Assembly: GCA_004211905.1 (NCBI GenBank)
Contig: SHBP01000008.1
Span: forward strand, 1 to 64,000
Origin: SAR92 clade bacterium
GTDB taxonomy: Bacteria; Pseudomonadota; Gammaproteobacteria; Pseudomonadales; Porticoccaceae
Direction: 5' to 3'
DNA: 64,000 nucleotides
Both the position numbers and the translations under genes were made by a program. The notes under the pieces are model-generated. The model did no database searches and was not told where the DNA came from. It saw only the letters and a program-made list of their open reading frames with translations. Numbering within the stretch: the first letter of the stretch is position 1; each line of letters opens with the position of its first letter. Positions 25,685 to 35,365 of the stretch are shown here, in pieces.

Positions 25685-28342
25685 ATGAAATCACTTCGCA
25701 CTCGCGGTTTATTGGCAGTAGCCATCACCGCTTTCTTCGGCAACACCTATGCGGCGGAGCTCGAAGAAATTATCGTTACAGCTCAAAAAAGAGCTGAAAG
25801 TCTACAAGATGTTCCTATTTCAATGTCAGCCATTGATGGCAGCAAAATTGAGGAAGTTGGTATAAACAGCTTTCAAGAACTAACTGGATATGTTCCTAAT
25901 CTGACCATCACCGAGAATGCTGTAAATACTATTATCGGTATGCGTGGCGTTGGCATCGGTGCTAACCAGTCGTTTGAGCAGTCTGTTGGTATATACGTTG
26001 ATGGCATTCACTACGGAAAAAGCCGTCAAGTTAGAACTGGATTATTTGATTTACAACAAGTTGAAGTCTTGAGAGGCCCGCAGGGCATCTTATTTGGTAA
26101 GAATACTCTCGCTGGGGCAATCAATGTCACTTCCGCCTCACCTCAGACCGGTCAAGACACTGGCGGCAAAATCGCTGTTAGTAAAGAATCTTATGGCGGA
26201 CAAGTCGTTGAAGGCCACTTGACTGGGTCCTTAACTGACTCACTGGCGTGGCGATTTGCCTACAAAGACCGAGAAGGTGATGGCCATCTGAAGAACACCT
26301 ATCCTGACACTGAAGTTTCATTGGGACCTACAACTGACGAGGAAATGTGGCGCGCAAGTTTGCTATGGGAGCCTACGGATAACACATCAGTTGAATTCAA
26401 GCATTCGGAGAGCGAGTACATCCGCCTAGGTGCGAACCCTCTGGTAACTCTGTTTAGTCCTTTGCCTAACATTCCGTCATCCAATGCTCTGATGTACGGC
26501 ACCATGGGGGCAGTTTTCCCCTCTTATGCGGCTTACATAAACTCGCAACCAAGAGACGGTTTTCGAGATATGCGCTCATTTGGCGGTTGTGCTTTAGAAA
26601 GTTATATGGGTATGAGTTCTTCAATCTGTGAAAGTGGTGGAGAAAGACCTGAAGGAACAGATACAGAGACAGCTGATAGTTCGCTAAATATTGAGATGGA
26701 ACTACCCAATGGCTACACATTGAATGTTGTTGCTGGTCGGGGTCGTTACTCCTATCAAGATGGCATTGATGCTGACTTTTTACCTTTACGATTCATTGGC
26801 CGGAGTGACATTTCTGATTATGACCACAATAGCCAAGAATTTCGCATCAGCTCTCCCACAGACGGTAAATTCTCTTGGGTAGGTGGTGTGTACTTAGACA
26901 AGCAGGAACAAGAAATTGATCGCTTGGTCACTGTTGATGGAACCTTCGGTATCCCTCAAATTATGCCAGCTATTGTTGGTCTTGATACCTTCTTAGCCTA
27001 CTCACCAGCTCAGGTCGCTGGTGTAAACGCGGTAACACCTGTTCCTGGAACACCGTACACTCTCCAAAGTCTCTATGATGCAACCGGATGTGCTGTTGGG
27101 GCTGCCTCGTGCCTAGACTATAGACTGTATCCAGGGGTTGAAGGCGTAACCAAGTGGCAGCAGGTAGGCCGGCTTTCTAACTGGAAGCAAAACACTAACT
27201 CACGGGCTGTATTCTTACAGGGAACTTTAAACCTGAGTGACTCCCTTTCTCTAACAGCCGGTGTCCGATATACCGAGGAAGAGAAGCGAGCCCATGCAGA
27301 GATGCAGATAGTGACTAACTCAACCGGCATGACGACGCCTAATTACAGTCCTTTACTAGCAGGCCTAATGGGTTCGTTCTTTGCCTCCTATGAGCACGAG
27401 TTTGATGAGCAGCGCTCAACCAACCAGTTGATCCCAGCCATGAACTTGCAATGGACTCGATCCGAGGACAGTAAGTTTTACTTCAGCTATTCAGAAGGCT
27501 TTAAAACTGGTGGCTTTAATGCGGTAGATGATCAAGATCCATTATTTACAGCAGAAGGTCCTCAGAGAACAATTCCTGGGATTGGTTTTGAGTACGATGA
27601 TGAAACCGCAGCTTCTTATGAAATCGGCGGAAAGCATACGCTATTAGATGGCGCCATGAATCTGAACTGGGCATACTTCAATAGTGAGTACAAGGATCAA
27701 CAGGTATCAACCTTCGTTGGTCTTGGCTTTGTTGTAACCAATGCTGCATCGACAGATGTTGAAGGTCTGGAGATTGATATGACCTGGCAAGCAACTGATA
27801 ACCTAAGGCTTGGTGCTAGCGTTGCATTTACCGATGGATCTTATGGTTCATTCCCAGGAGCTGGCTGTACTGCTCAACAAGCCTCAGACCTACTAGCACT
27901 TGGGACTTTGACAGTTAATTCTCCTGTTACTGAAGCGGGCGGTTGTTCTGCAAAATTCAAGGGCGACGGAACTCAAGCTGGTGCTGGACAGGATCTTGCT
28001 GGGTCTCAAGTAGGCACAGACTACAATGGATCGTTCTGGGCTGATTATACAAGACCTCTGGCATCTGGCCTTCTGTGGTTTACAAGCGTTGATATGAACT
28101 TTACAGATGGTTATTTCATGACAGGTGATCGAGATCCAATTGACTACCATGATGGTTTCGAGAAGTTTAATATCCGAACAGGAGTCCGAGCTGAAAACTG
28201 GACCGCAATGTTGTACGGTAAAAACATCACAGATGAGGAAACTGCCACTGGAGCCTATGACATTCCTTTAGCTGCTGGCTCTCATGGCCAATATACAAGC
28301 GAAGGATCGGTATGGGGTGCTAGACTGACCTATAGCTTCTAA
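25685..28342 (+). CDS. TonB-dependent outer-membrane receptor (tandem copy 1)
   Basis: 885 aa. Signal peptide (RGLLAVAITAFFGNTYA), TonB-box-like ELEEIIVTAQKR, plug domain (VEVLRGPQGILFGKNTLAGAINV) and a barrel ending in WGARLTYSF. Extracellular loops have conserved Cys pairs, for example GGCALESYMGMSSSICESGGE and YDATGCAVGAASCLDY. It is paralogous along its full length to the next gene. It imports an unknown ligand. The N-terminal KRAESLQDVPISMSAI opening is common in receptors of marine Gammaproteobacteria that take up organic substrates, but ligand assignment is not possible. It diverges from the permease/DDAH run. Confidence 0.94.
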   Translation: MKSLRTRGLLAVAITAFFGNTYAAELEEIIVTAQKRAESLQDVPISMSAIDGSKIEEVGINSFQELTGYVPNLTITENAVNTIIGMRGVGIGANQSFEQSVGIYVDGIHYGKSRQVRTGLFDLQQVEVLRGPQGILFGKNTLAGAINVTSASPQTGQDTGGKIAVSKESYGGQVVEGHLTGSLTDSLAWRFAYKDREGDGHLKNTYPDTEVSLGPTTDEEMWRASLLWEPTDNTSVEFKHSESEYIRLGANPLVTLFSPLPNIPSSNALMYGTMGAVFPSYAAYINSQPRDGFRDMRSFGGCALESYMGMSSSICESGGERPEGTDTETADSSLNIEMELPNGYTLNVVAGRGRYSYQDGIDADFLPLRFIGRSDISDYDHNSQEFRISSPTDGKFSWVGGVYLDKQEQEIDRLVTVDGTFGIPQIMPAIVGLDTFLAYSPAQVAGVNAVTPVPGTPYTLQSLYDATGCAVGAASCLDYRLYPGVEGVTKWQQVGRLSNWKQNTNSRAVFLQGTLNLSDSLSLTAGVRYTEEEKRAHAEMQIVTNSTGMTTPNYSPLLAGLMGSFFASYEHEFDEQRSTNQLIPAMNLQWTRSEDSKFYFSYSEGFKTGGFNAVDDQDPLFTAEGPQRTIPGIGFEYDDETAASYEIGGKHTLLDGAMNLNWAYFNSEYKDQQVSTFVGLGFVVTNAASTDVEGLEIDMTWQATDNLRLGASVAFTDGSYGSFPGAGCTAQQASDLLALGTLTVNSPVTEAGGCSAKFKGDGTQAGAGQDLAGSQVGTDYNGSFWADYTRPLASGLLWFTSVDMNFTDGYFMTGDRDPIDYHDGFEKFNIRTGVRAENWTAMLYGKNITDEETATGAYDIPLAAGSHGQYTSEGSVWGARLTYSF

Positions 28343-28360
28343 CACCTAAGGCCACATCTA

Positions 28361-28387
28361 AAAGGACGGGGTAACCCGTCCTTTTTT
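28361..28387 (+). terminator. Intrinsic terminator after TBDR copy 1
   Basis: Stem AAAGGACGGG/CCCGTCCTTT (28361-28370 with 28375-28384), GTAA loop, followed by T residues. It separates the two TBDR transcripts, so copy 2 needs its own promoter. Confidence 0.92.
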
Positions 28388-28942
28388 ATTGTATGCCCAT
28401 TAAACACACAAAGACTTTAAAACCGCCTATGGGTACTTCAAAAGAAACTCAAGTTATTGGGGTGATCTTGATACGCTTGAACCAGAGCGATCAGCTAACC
28501 CCGTGGAAAATCATTAAAATAATTAATAGCTAAAAAGACACTCCCTCCTAAAGTCCGCTTATTTGCAGAAGGTATTTTAAACCACCCTCTAACTAAACAT
28601 TTATACAATTAGCAGTAACGCAATAAAGTCCAGTTAACAACGCCTCTTCTCTTAATGGTTAGATAAATTCTAAATAAATCATGCAGTTATAGAAATTTCG
28701 CATAGCACAAAATTACACTGTTAAAAAAGGTTATTTCATCAAATGACTCATGTTCATTATTTATTTATTAAACTATTGTTATTCACTTTTGAGAAAGACT
28801 CATGTATGGTGCCCGTTAGTGCAGTTTCGTCAATATATGCGTAGTTGCATCGTTCGTCATCACTCGAACAACGACACAGAAAAGTTACCATCGAGTAATT
28901 AAAAAAATATACAAAATTATAAACTATCTACAGGGGTCTTTT
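28388..28942. other. Intergenic region between the two TBDR genes
   Basis: About 555 bp, strongly A+T-rich, no credible ORF. It must carry the promoter of the second TBDR. The ribosome site AGGGGTCT (about 28931-28938) shares GGGGTCT with the leader of copy 1, so part of the leader was probably duplicated with the gene. Confidence 0.5.
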
Positions 28943-31606
28943 ATGAACAAAAAATCATTCCGCACACTTAGTAGCCTTGCTATTGCTATAGCAACGGTAA
29001 CTAGCGGTGCATACGCAGCTGAACTTGAAGAAGTTATCGTAACCGCTCAAAAACGTGCAGAGAGCTTACAAGAAGTTCCTGTCTCTCTTACTGCAATATC
29101 AGGGACTAAAATTGAAGAAGCGGGCATGAACACGTTTGGCGAGCTTTCTACCTATGTGCCTAATTTGAGTATTACAGAAAATGCCGTAAACACTATTATT
29201 GAAATGAGAGGCATTAGCGTTGGAGCTAACCAATCTTTCGAGCAATCAGTAGGTGTGTTTGTTGATGGTATTCACTACGGTAAAGGCCGCCAAATCAGAA
29301 CAGGTTTATTCGACATCCAGCAAGCTGAAGTAGTGCGAGGACCACAGGGGGTTTTGTTCGGCAAAAATACTCTTGCTGGTGCCATTAATATTAAGACAGC
29401 GACGCCAGATCCCGACCAAGAATTTGGCGGTAAAGTTTCTGTCAGCAAAGAGTCATTTGACGGTACTACGATGCAGGGTCACCTCACAGGCTCAATTGGA
29501 GACACCATTGGATTGCGTCTTGCCTATAAAGATCGCACCAGCGATGGTGCATGGACCAACACCTATGCTGGCGCTTTAAACAAGAACATGCCAACCACGG
29601 ATGAGACAATGTGGCGTGCCAGCGCTACTTGGGAGCCTACTGAGTCAACAAGAGTTGAATTAAAGCATTCTAACAATGACAACGTGAAGCTTGGTCAAGA
29701 CTCAATGGCTGTACTGTTTAGTCCAGTTCAAAATCTCGGCGCAGCCGCTGGCTTAATGTATGGCGTTATGGGTGTTGTGCATCCTAATTTTGCTTCGATC
29801 ACCTCTAACGGTACTAATGATCCATACAGAGACTCAATCGCCCTTGGCGGTTGTGCGCACGAGGCGGCCCTAGGAAAGAGCTCCGCGTGGTGTGATGCCG
29901 GTGGTGAACGACCCGAAGGTACTGATACTACGTCATCAGACACATCTCTCAACTTTGAGATGGAGATGGACAATGGCTACACGCTAAATGCCACTATCGG
30001 TAGAGGACGTTACGATTATCAAGATGGTCTAGATGCTGATTGGTTGCCACTACGCTTCATCGGTCAGTCTACATTTTCAGAGTATGATATGAATAGCCAA
30101 GAGATTCGTCTTTCATCTCCAACTGATGGAAAATTTTCTTGGGTAGGTGGTATTTATTTAGCTAAATCAACTCAAGAGCAGTGGACACTTACTTCGGTAG
30201 ACGGTCAATTTGGACTGCCCGATATGACTATGAGAGCAATTCTAGGTGGCGGTAACCCTGCTTTAGGATTGCCTAGCTTTCTTGCCTACAATCCCACTCA
30301 AATTGCAGGTATAAATGCTACTACACCAGCGGGCGACACAGGTTTAACTCTGCAGCAACTTTATGATGCAACGGGTTGTGCTGCTGGCGCTCCTACTTGT
30401 GTGGATTACACGTTCAAGTTGGGTGTTGAAGGGTCTACGCTGTGGAATCAAATGGGGCGGATTGGTCAGTATAGACAAGATACAAATTCGCGTGCGATCT
30501 TCTATCAAGGCACATGGAATCTAACTGATTCTGTGTCGTTGACAGCTGGTGCTCGATACACTGAGGAAGAGAAACGAGCATTTGCTTCGACCTACAATAC
30601 CTCTAGCTATAATGGCTTAGCTGTTCCGGACGCTCACCCTCTACTAGGTGGCCTCTCGGCAGCTTTATTCAATATTTATGATCATGAGTTTAATGAAGAT
30701 AGAGGAACTCACCAGTTCATTCCTGCGGTAAATTTGGAATGGGCGCGATCAGATGACAGCATGTTGTATATGAGCTATTCAGAGGGCTTTAAGAGTGGAG
30801 GCTTTAACTCAACAGACTCTCAGCTCCCTCTCTTCACAGCTGATGGTCCACAGGCAAACATTCCAGGACCAGGGTTTGAATATGAAGATGAGAATGCTGA
30901 ATCTTGGGAGATCGGTGGAAAGCACACACTTCTTGATGGTTCTATGACCTTAAACTGGGCTTACTTCGATAGTGTCTACAAAAATCAACAGGTATCAACA
31001 TTTGTGGGTCTTGGGTTCGTAGTAACCAACGCGGCAAGCGCTAGCGTCTCGGGCCTTGAAGTTGATATGTTGTGGCAGGCAACTGATCACCTACGATTAG
31101 GTGTTAACCTCGCTCTTAATGATGGTAAGTATGACGACTTCCCTGGAGCGGGCTGTACCGCAATACAGGCGTCTGATTTGGCGGGAGGAGCAACATCTTC
31201 TGGAAGTTGTGTCGCCGAGATTGCAGCTGATGGGACACAGATTGGGATAAGCCAGAATCTAGCAGGCGCTCAGATTGGAACTGACTACAATGGTACTGTT
31301 ACCGCAGATTATACCCGCTCTGTACTTGGTGGCTTGATCTGGGCTACAGGCGTAGACCTCCAGTTTACTGATGGCTTTTTCATGACGGGAGATCGCGATC
31401 CGATCGATTATGAGGAAGGGTTTACTAAAACTAACTTCCGTACCGGCTTAGCTGGAGAGAATTGGTCCGTTATGCTGTATGGCAAAAACGTATTTGATAA
31501 GGTTACCCCTCAAGGTGCTTTTGATATACCACTTGCTAGCGGCTCACACGCTCAGTATGTTCTTCCAGGAGCAGTTTGGGGCGCAACGCTTAACTACAGC
31601 TTCTAA
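28943..31606 (+). CDS. TonB-dependent outer-membrane receptor (tandem copy 2)
   Basis: 887 aa, the same architecture as the gene upstream: signal peptide (SSLAIAIATVTSGAYA), ELEEVIVTAQKR box, plug with VEVVR-type GPQGVLFGKNTLAGAINIK, and a barrel ending in WGATLNYSF. Most plug and strand segments are identical or conservative between copies, while several surface loops differ, including the region around residues 270-310 and the last extracellular loops. The loop Cys residues (GGCAHEAALGKSSAWCDAGGE, YDATGCAAGAPTCVDY) are kept. This suggests duplication followed by ligand-specificity drift. The terminator at 31633 ends the transcript. Confidence 0.94.
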   Translation: MNKKSFRTLSSLAIAIATVTSGAYAAELEEVIVTAQKRAESLQEVPVSLTAISGTKIEEAGMNTFGELSTYVPNLSITENAVNTIIEMRGISVGANQSFEQSVGVFVDGIHYGKGRQIRTGLFDIQQAEVVRGPQGVLFGKNTLAGAINIKTATPDPDQEFGGKVSVSKESFDGTTMQGHLTGSIGDTIGLRLAYKDRTSDGAWTNTYAGALNKNMPTTDETMWRASATWEPTESTRVELKHSNNDNVKLGQDSMAVLFSPVQNLGAAAGLMYGVMGVVHPNFASITSNGTNDPYRDSIALGGCAHEAALGKSSAWCDAGGERPEGTDTTSSDTSLNFEMEMDNGYTLNATIGRGRYDYQDGLDADWLPLRFIGQSTFSEYDMNSQEIRLSSPTDGKFSWVGGIYLAKSTQEQWTLTSVDGQFGLPDMTMRAILGGGNPALGLPSFLAYNPTQIAGINATTPAGDTGLTLQQLYDATGCAAGAPTCVDYTFKLGVEGSTLWNQMGRIGQYRQDTNSRAIFYQGTWNLTDSVSLTAGARYTEEEKRAFASTYNTSSYNGLAVPDAHPLLGGLSAALFNIYDHEFNEDRGTHQFIPAVNLEWARSDDSMLYMSYSEGFKSGGFNSTDSQLPLFTADGPQANIPGPGFEYEDENAESWEIGGKHTLLDGSMTLNWAYFDSVYKNQQVSTFVGLGFVVTNAASASVSGLEVDMLWQATDHLRLGVNLALNDGKYDDFPGAGCTAIQASDLAGGATSSGSCVAEIAADGTQIGISQNLAGAQIGTDYNGTVTADYTRSVLGGLIWATGVDLQFTDGFFMTGDRDPIDYEEGFTKTNFRTGLAGENWSVMLYGKNVFDKVTPQGAFDIPLASGSHAQYVLPGAVWGATLNYSF

Positions 31607-31632
31607 TCTATATTAGAAAAGTAGTAACTCTT

Positions 31633-31664
31633 AAAGGGGCAGTTTTTAACTGCCCCTTTTTTTT
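31633..31664 (+). terminator. Intrinsic terminator after TBDR copy 2
   Basis: Stem AAAGGGGCAGTT/AACTGCCCCTTT (31633-31644 with 31648-31659), three-base loop, then a run of T residues to 31664. Confidence 0.93.
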
Positions 31665-31903
31665 ATGTCCACTATTGTGACTAGACTGTCATATTCAGAC
31701 AGTGCGATGAAAATATATTAGACTATGATAAGACGCTTAAAAAATATAAATAAAGTCTAATCTATGCCCCTGCTACGGGGATTATCGCACCGATGAACAA
31801 GATGATTGCCAAAAACCTCTCGGTCAACAAGCCTGGTGATCGCCAATATTCGTCGATAATAAATAATAACTACACTTAAACTGAACGGTAGGGGTAACAC
31901 AAC

Positions 31904-32698
31904 ATGGCAAATAAAATAGCACTGGTAACAGGTGCATCCGATGGCATTGGCTTGGAGTTTGCTGATATTCTGGGTGCTCGAGGCTATGACTTAATTCTCG
32001 TGGCACGAAGAGAAGACAAACTTAACAGTATTGCTACATCACTCACTCAAGAGCATGGTGTTAATTGCACGGTAATCGTCGCTGATTTATCTCAACCTCA
32101 GGCCGCACAGCAGCTATTTCAAAACACTCAGTCAAATAATCTAAGGGTAGACTTCTTAGTCAACAATGCTGGGCTTCTGCACAATGGTTTCTTTACTGAA
32201 TTGGACATTAATGCTCAAGAGAGGATGATTGCTGTCAACGTACTGGCTCTAACCTCTCTAACACATCTCTATGCAAATGATATGTCTGCTAGAAAAAACG
32301 GCCATATTCTTAATGTAGCCTCCCTAGCTGGTTGGATGCCAATTCCAAATCAAAATGTCTATGCTGCAACTAAATCTTACGTATTATCCTTTACTCAAGC
32401 TCTTGCCGATGAACTAAACGCTGCAGAAAATGGCGTAGTCGTCTCGGCTCTTTGCCCAGGCTATACAGCAACAAAAATGATGGATAATCCAGATCAAGGT
32501 GCCAAGCTAAACATCGCACCGAACATGATGATGTCAGCTAAAGAGGTGGCTGAGCAAGGTATCCGTGACTGCCTCTCTGGCAAAATGACCATTGTTCCAG
32601 GGATGGCTAATAAATTCACTGCAGCGATCACTCATATATTTTCTAAAACACGACTAACTAAATTGGTTGGCAGTTTTTATCGGAAGAATATGGGCTAA
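31904..32698 (+). CDS. Short-chain dehydrogenase/reductase
   Basis: 264 aa, classical SDR. Cofactor motif TGASDGIG (9-16), the Arg-rich VARRED after strand two favouring NADP(H), NNAG (87-90), and the catalytic Ser140, Tyr153 and Lys157 (YAATK). The sequence around residues 190-200 (CPGYTATKM) fits acyl- or ketone-reducing SDRs of the DltE/YqjQ kind. A GGTAGGGG ribosome site precedes the ATG. It is followed 38 bp later by an epimerase-type SDR. Placed beside an alkyl-DHAP-synthase-like operon it could reduce a keto- or aldehyde intermediate; this is inference. Confidence 0.9.
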   Translation: MANKIALVTGASDGIGLEFADILGARGYDLILVARREDKLNSIATSLTQEHGVNCTVIVADLSQPQAAQQLFQNTQSNNLRVDFLVNNAGLLHNGFFTELDINAQERMIAVNVLALTSLTHLYANDMSARKNGHILNVASLAGWMPIPNQNVYAATKSYVLSFTQALADELNAAENGVVVSALCPGYTATKMMDNPDQGAKLNIAPNMMMSAKEVAEQGIRDCLSGKMTIVPGMANKFTAAITHIFSKTRLTKLVGSFYRKNMG

Positions 32699-32736
32699 TT
32701 AGGTAAACATCAGCACAAATCAACATTGAGGTATCT

Positions 32737-33717
32737 ATGAGCGAACAATCGATAAAAAAAGTATTAGTTACTGGTGCCAATGGTTTTATTGGTAATTCTC
32801 TAATGCGCTTTTATCAACAGAATAATCAAGCCGCGGTTGGCGTTGATTTGGTTGGTAATGGTACAGATATTATTGAGGGCGATATCGCCAAACCTGAGAG
32901 CATTGCCAACGTCCTAGACGAGTGTGATGTCATCATTCACACCGCGGCATTGGTTTCAAATGCCATGGAAGACAGTGATATGTGGCGAGTAAATGTGCAG
33001 GCTACTGGTAACTTAATCAATGCCGCAAAAAAACATAAGGTGCGACGTTTTGTGCAGATATCTTCTATCGTGGCCTATGGTAATGCCGCAGAGGGAGAGC
33101 TTGACGAGAACCACCCTGTACATGCAGATGGTGGCAGTTATGTGCTCACCAAGCTAGCCTCTGAGCACACTGTACTTGCGGCCTCGGCAAATGATGACAT
33201 TGAGGTAGTAATTGTGCGTCCAGGTGATGCCTATGGCCCGGGTAGCCGTCCGTGGATCATCGCACCCTTAGAAGCCATTGCTAAAAATCAATTTATGCTA
33301 CCCGCCAAAGGTGAGGGTTTCTTTAGGCCCATTTATATAGATGATTTAGTCAAGGGTATTGCGCTTGCCGCTCAACATCCAGATGCGGTAGGTGAGATAT
33401 TTAACCTTTCTTGTGAAGGCTACATGACCACTAAAGAATATTTTGCGCCACACTACCAATGGTTGAACAAAAAAGGGCCTATGCTTGTCTCCACTAAGCT
33501 TGCGCTTAGAGTCGCCGCCATAGCCTCAAAAATTGCCGACCTTATGGGCAATCTAAACGAAGCATCTCCTGCAACCGTGGTTCAACTCGCCACCAAGAGC
33601 TGGTTCTCGATCAAGAAAGCCGAGCGCATTCTTGGTTGGAAGCCTGAAATACCATTTGATGAGGGCATGAAACGGTCTAAACAATGGGCAGATGATAATG
33701 GTCTTTTAGGTAAATGA
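32737..33717 (+). CDS. NAD-dependent epimerase/dehydratase family protein
   Basis: 326 aa, extended SDR. TGANGFIG (12-19) binds the dinucleotide, and the catalytic Tyr135-x-x-x-Lys139 (SYVLTK) is present with ISSIVAYG before it and RPGDAYGPGSRPW after it. The C-terminal ILGWKPEIPFDEGMKRS is characteristic of sugar-nucleotide epimerases and of 3-beta-hydroxysteroid/dihydroflavonol-type reductases. In this setting (SDR upstream, cupin downstream, no sugar-nucleotide genes) a reductase acting on a small alcohol or ketone is as likely as epimerase activity. Confidence 0.88.
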   Translation: MSEQSIKKVLVTGANGFIGNSLMRFYQQNNQAAVGVDLVGNGTDIIEGDIAKPESIANVLDECDVIIHTAALVSNAMEDSDMWRVNVQATGNLINAAKKHKVRRFVQISSIVAYGNAAEGELDENHPVHADGGSYVLTKLASEHTVLAASANDDIEVVIVRPGDAYGPGSRPWIIAPLEAIAKNQFMLPAKGEGFFRPIYIDDLVKGIALAAQHPDAVGEIFNLSCEGYMTTKEYFAPHYQWLNKKGPMLVSTKLALRVAAIASKIADLMGNLNEASPATVVQLATKSWFSIKKAERILGWKPEIPFDEGMKRSKQWADDNGLLGK

Positions 33718-33754
33718 TGGTTATGGTATTTACTCGTTACCAGAGGATTCTCCC

Positions 33755-34114
33755 ATGCCTAAAAATATTACTAACATAGTTGCGCTGGCAAAAAGCACTG
33801 CAAAAGTAGAGCACTATCCAACCCCTCACGACCGTTTGGTTAAAGGCAAACCTGAGCAAAATAATACTCTTCATTTTTCAGCCGATGATCAGTTCTTTGT
33901 GGGAGAATGGGGCGCAGAAGTTGGCTGTTGGAAAGTTAGCTACACCGAAAATGAGTATTTCCATATATTGAGTGGCAAATCGATTTTACGAGATACCGAA
34001 GGCAATGAGTTAACCATTATTGCCGGTGATAAAATTTGTGTACCTGCTGGCTTTGAAGGGGAGTGGGAAGTTATAGAACCAACGCAAAAAATCTATGCTA
34101 TCTACGAAAAATAA
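33755..34114 (+). CDS. Cupin (DUF861-type) domain protein
   Basis: 119 aa, a single cupin barrel resembling (S)-ureidoglycine aminohydrolase/ethanolamine-utilisation-type cupins: GEWGAEVGCWKVSYTENEYFHILSGKSILRDTEGN followed by IIAGDKICVPAGFEGEWEV. The metal-binding His/Glu set is only partly recognisable (EYFHIL), so it may bind rather than transform a ligand. An AGAGG ribosome site precedes the ATG. It is the third gene of the SDR-epimerase-cupin unit, converging with the AraC regulator. Confidence 0.82.
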   Translation: MPKNITNIVALAKSTAKVEHYPTPHDRLVKGKPEQNNTLHFSADDQFFVGEWGAEVGCWKVSYTENEYFHILSGKSILRDTEGNELTIIAGDKICVPAGFEGEWEVIEPTQKIYAIYEK

Positions 34115-34117
34115 ATC

Positions 34118-35161
34118 TTACTTAGTGGCAAGGTTTTCTGTAAGCTCAGCTCTATAAGAACCTGCAGTGCGACCAGTCCAAAGTTTAAAACTTCGATAGA
34201 ACGAACGCCCCTCTGCATAACCCAATTGGTATGCAATAGACTCGAGTGATAGATCGGTGTTTTTTAAATAATAAAGAGCTAACTCTAGGCGCAACTCGTT
34301 GAGCAGATCTTTATAACTTGTCCCCTCTTCGTCGAGCTTTCTCTGAAGTGTTCGGCTACTCACACCAAGCATCTCAGCAATAATTTGGCTAGAAGGCGTC
34401 TGCTGCTTTAACACCAGTCGCAAGAGGTTTTTAACTTGATCTGTCACAGATTGATTTTTGTCTAAACTAGCCAAAATGCTCGTTGCGTGCTCCAATAACA
34501 TTTGAAGTAACTGCTCATTTGCCTGAGGAAACACCTCGTCTAAAGCACTCTCTACAAACCTAAACCCACTGGCTGGCTGATTGAATAAAACGTCACACCC
34601 AAAAATTTGTTTGTAGTCTTGCAATAATGTCTGTTCAGTTGGGCCTTCATGCTCAAACCAAATACTATGCCAGCCCTCAAAGTTCAAAAACCGTCGGGCA
34701 AAAAGGCACCAAGATGCCAAAACATTTTCAACCTCGTGTTTCCTTACTATTTTGTCATTAAATCGGCATGTCCAGCGCTGAAGCGCATAGCCGTCAGCGA
34801 TTTCAATAGAGGTAACCCCCATATCACCGACAATTTTTTCATAGATTGGGATCTTGGCTTGGATCATCCTTAGTGTGGAGCAGTTCATTGATATATAACC
34901 CAGCACGCTATAGGAAGCAGGTTCCACAAACTGCGCAGAATGAAGACCAAAACAGGGGTCGCCACTAGCCTCGATTAATAATGACAATAGCTGTTCCATG
35001 GCATGAGATGGCACATGTTTGCTGTTATCTTTTAAGATATCAGCATCAATACCCACTTTGGCTAACATTACGGAATAATCAACACCACAGGCCTCCGCGG
35101 AACGCAGATATTGCGTTATCGCTGGCACAGACGCTAAGCCGCTGTTACTGGTTATATCCAT
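34118..35161 (-). CDS. AraC family regulator with OruR/ArgR-type N-terminal domain
   Basis: 347 aa from the ATG at 35161, with GGA upstream; a TTG six codons earlier is the alternative. The N-terminal two thirds match the 'arabinose-binding-like' sensor of AraC regulators such as those controlling ornithine or lipid catabolism (CFGLHSAQFVEPASYSVLGYISMNCSTL). The C-terminus has two helix-turn-helix units (SSQIIAEMLGVSSRTLQRKLDEEG and SIAYQLGYAEGRSFYRSFKLWTG). It lies between the SDR/epimerase/cupin genes and the divergent flavoprotein-GlpD-kinase operon, so it is their likely regulator. Confidence 0.9.
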   Translation of the reverse strand: MDITSNSGLASVPAITQYLRSAEACGVDYSVMLAKVGIDADILKDNSKHVPSHAMEQLLSLLIEASGDPCFGLHSAQFVEPASYSVLGYISMNCSTLRMIQAKIPIYEKIVGDMGVTSIEIADGYALQRWTCRFNDKIVRKHEVENVLASWCLFARRFLNFEGWHSIWFEHEGPTEQTLLQDYKQIFGCDVLFNQPASGFRFVESALDEVFPQANEQLLQMLLEHATSILASLDKNQSVTDQVKNLLRLVLKQQTPSSQIIAEMLGVSSRTLQRKLDEEGTSYKDLLNELRLELALYYLKNTDLSLESIAYQLGYAEGRSFYRSFKLWTGRTAGSYRAELTENLATK

Positions 35162-35365
35162 GTATTTATTCCGTACCAATACAGTGACCGAAATAGTGAC
35201 TAAGCCGTCGTACTTTGACAGGGACTATTTCAGATCCACCGGTTAATATTACTTCAAATAGTATACCTCAAGAGTTGAGGGTTTCATTGCCATTAACGCT
35301 ATACTAAATGGGGTTAAATTGGCAGACTTAGCTAAATCTGCAAACAATTATTTAGGGTGATTCAT

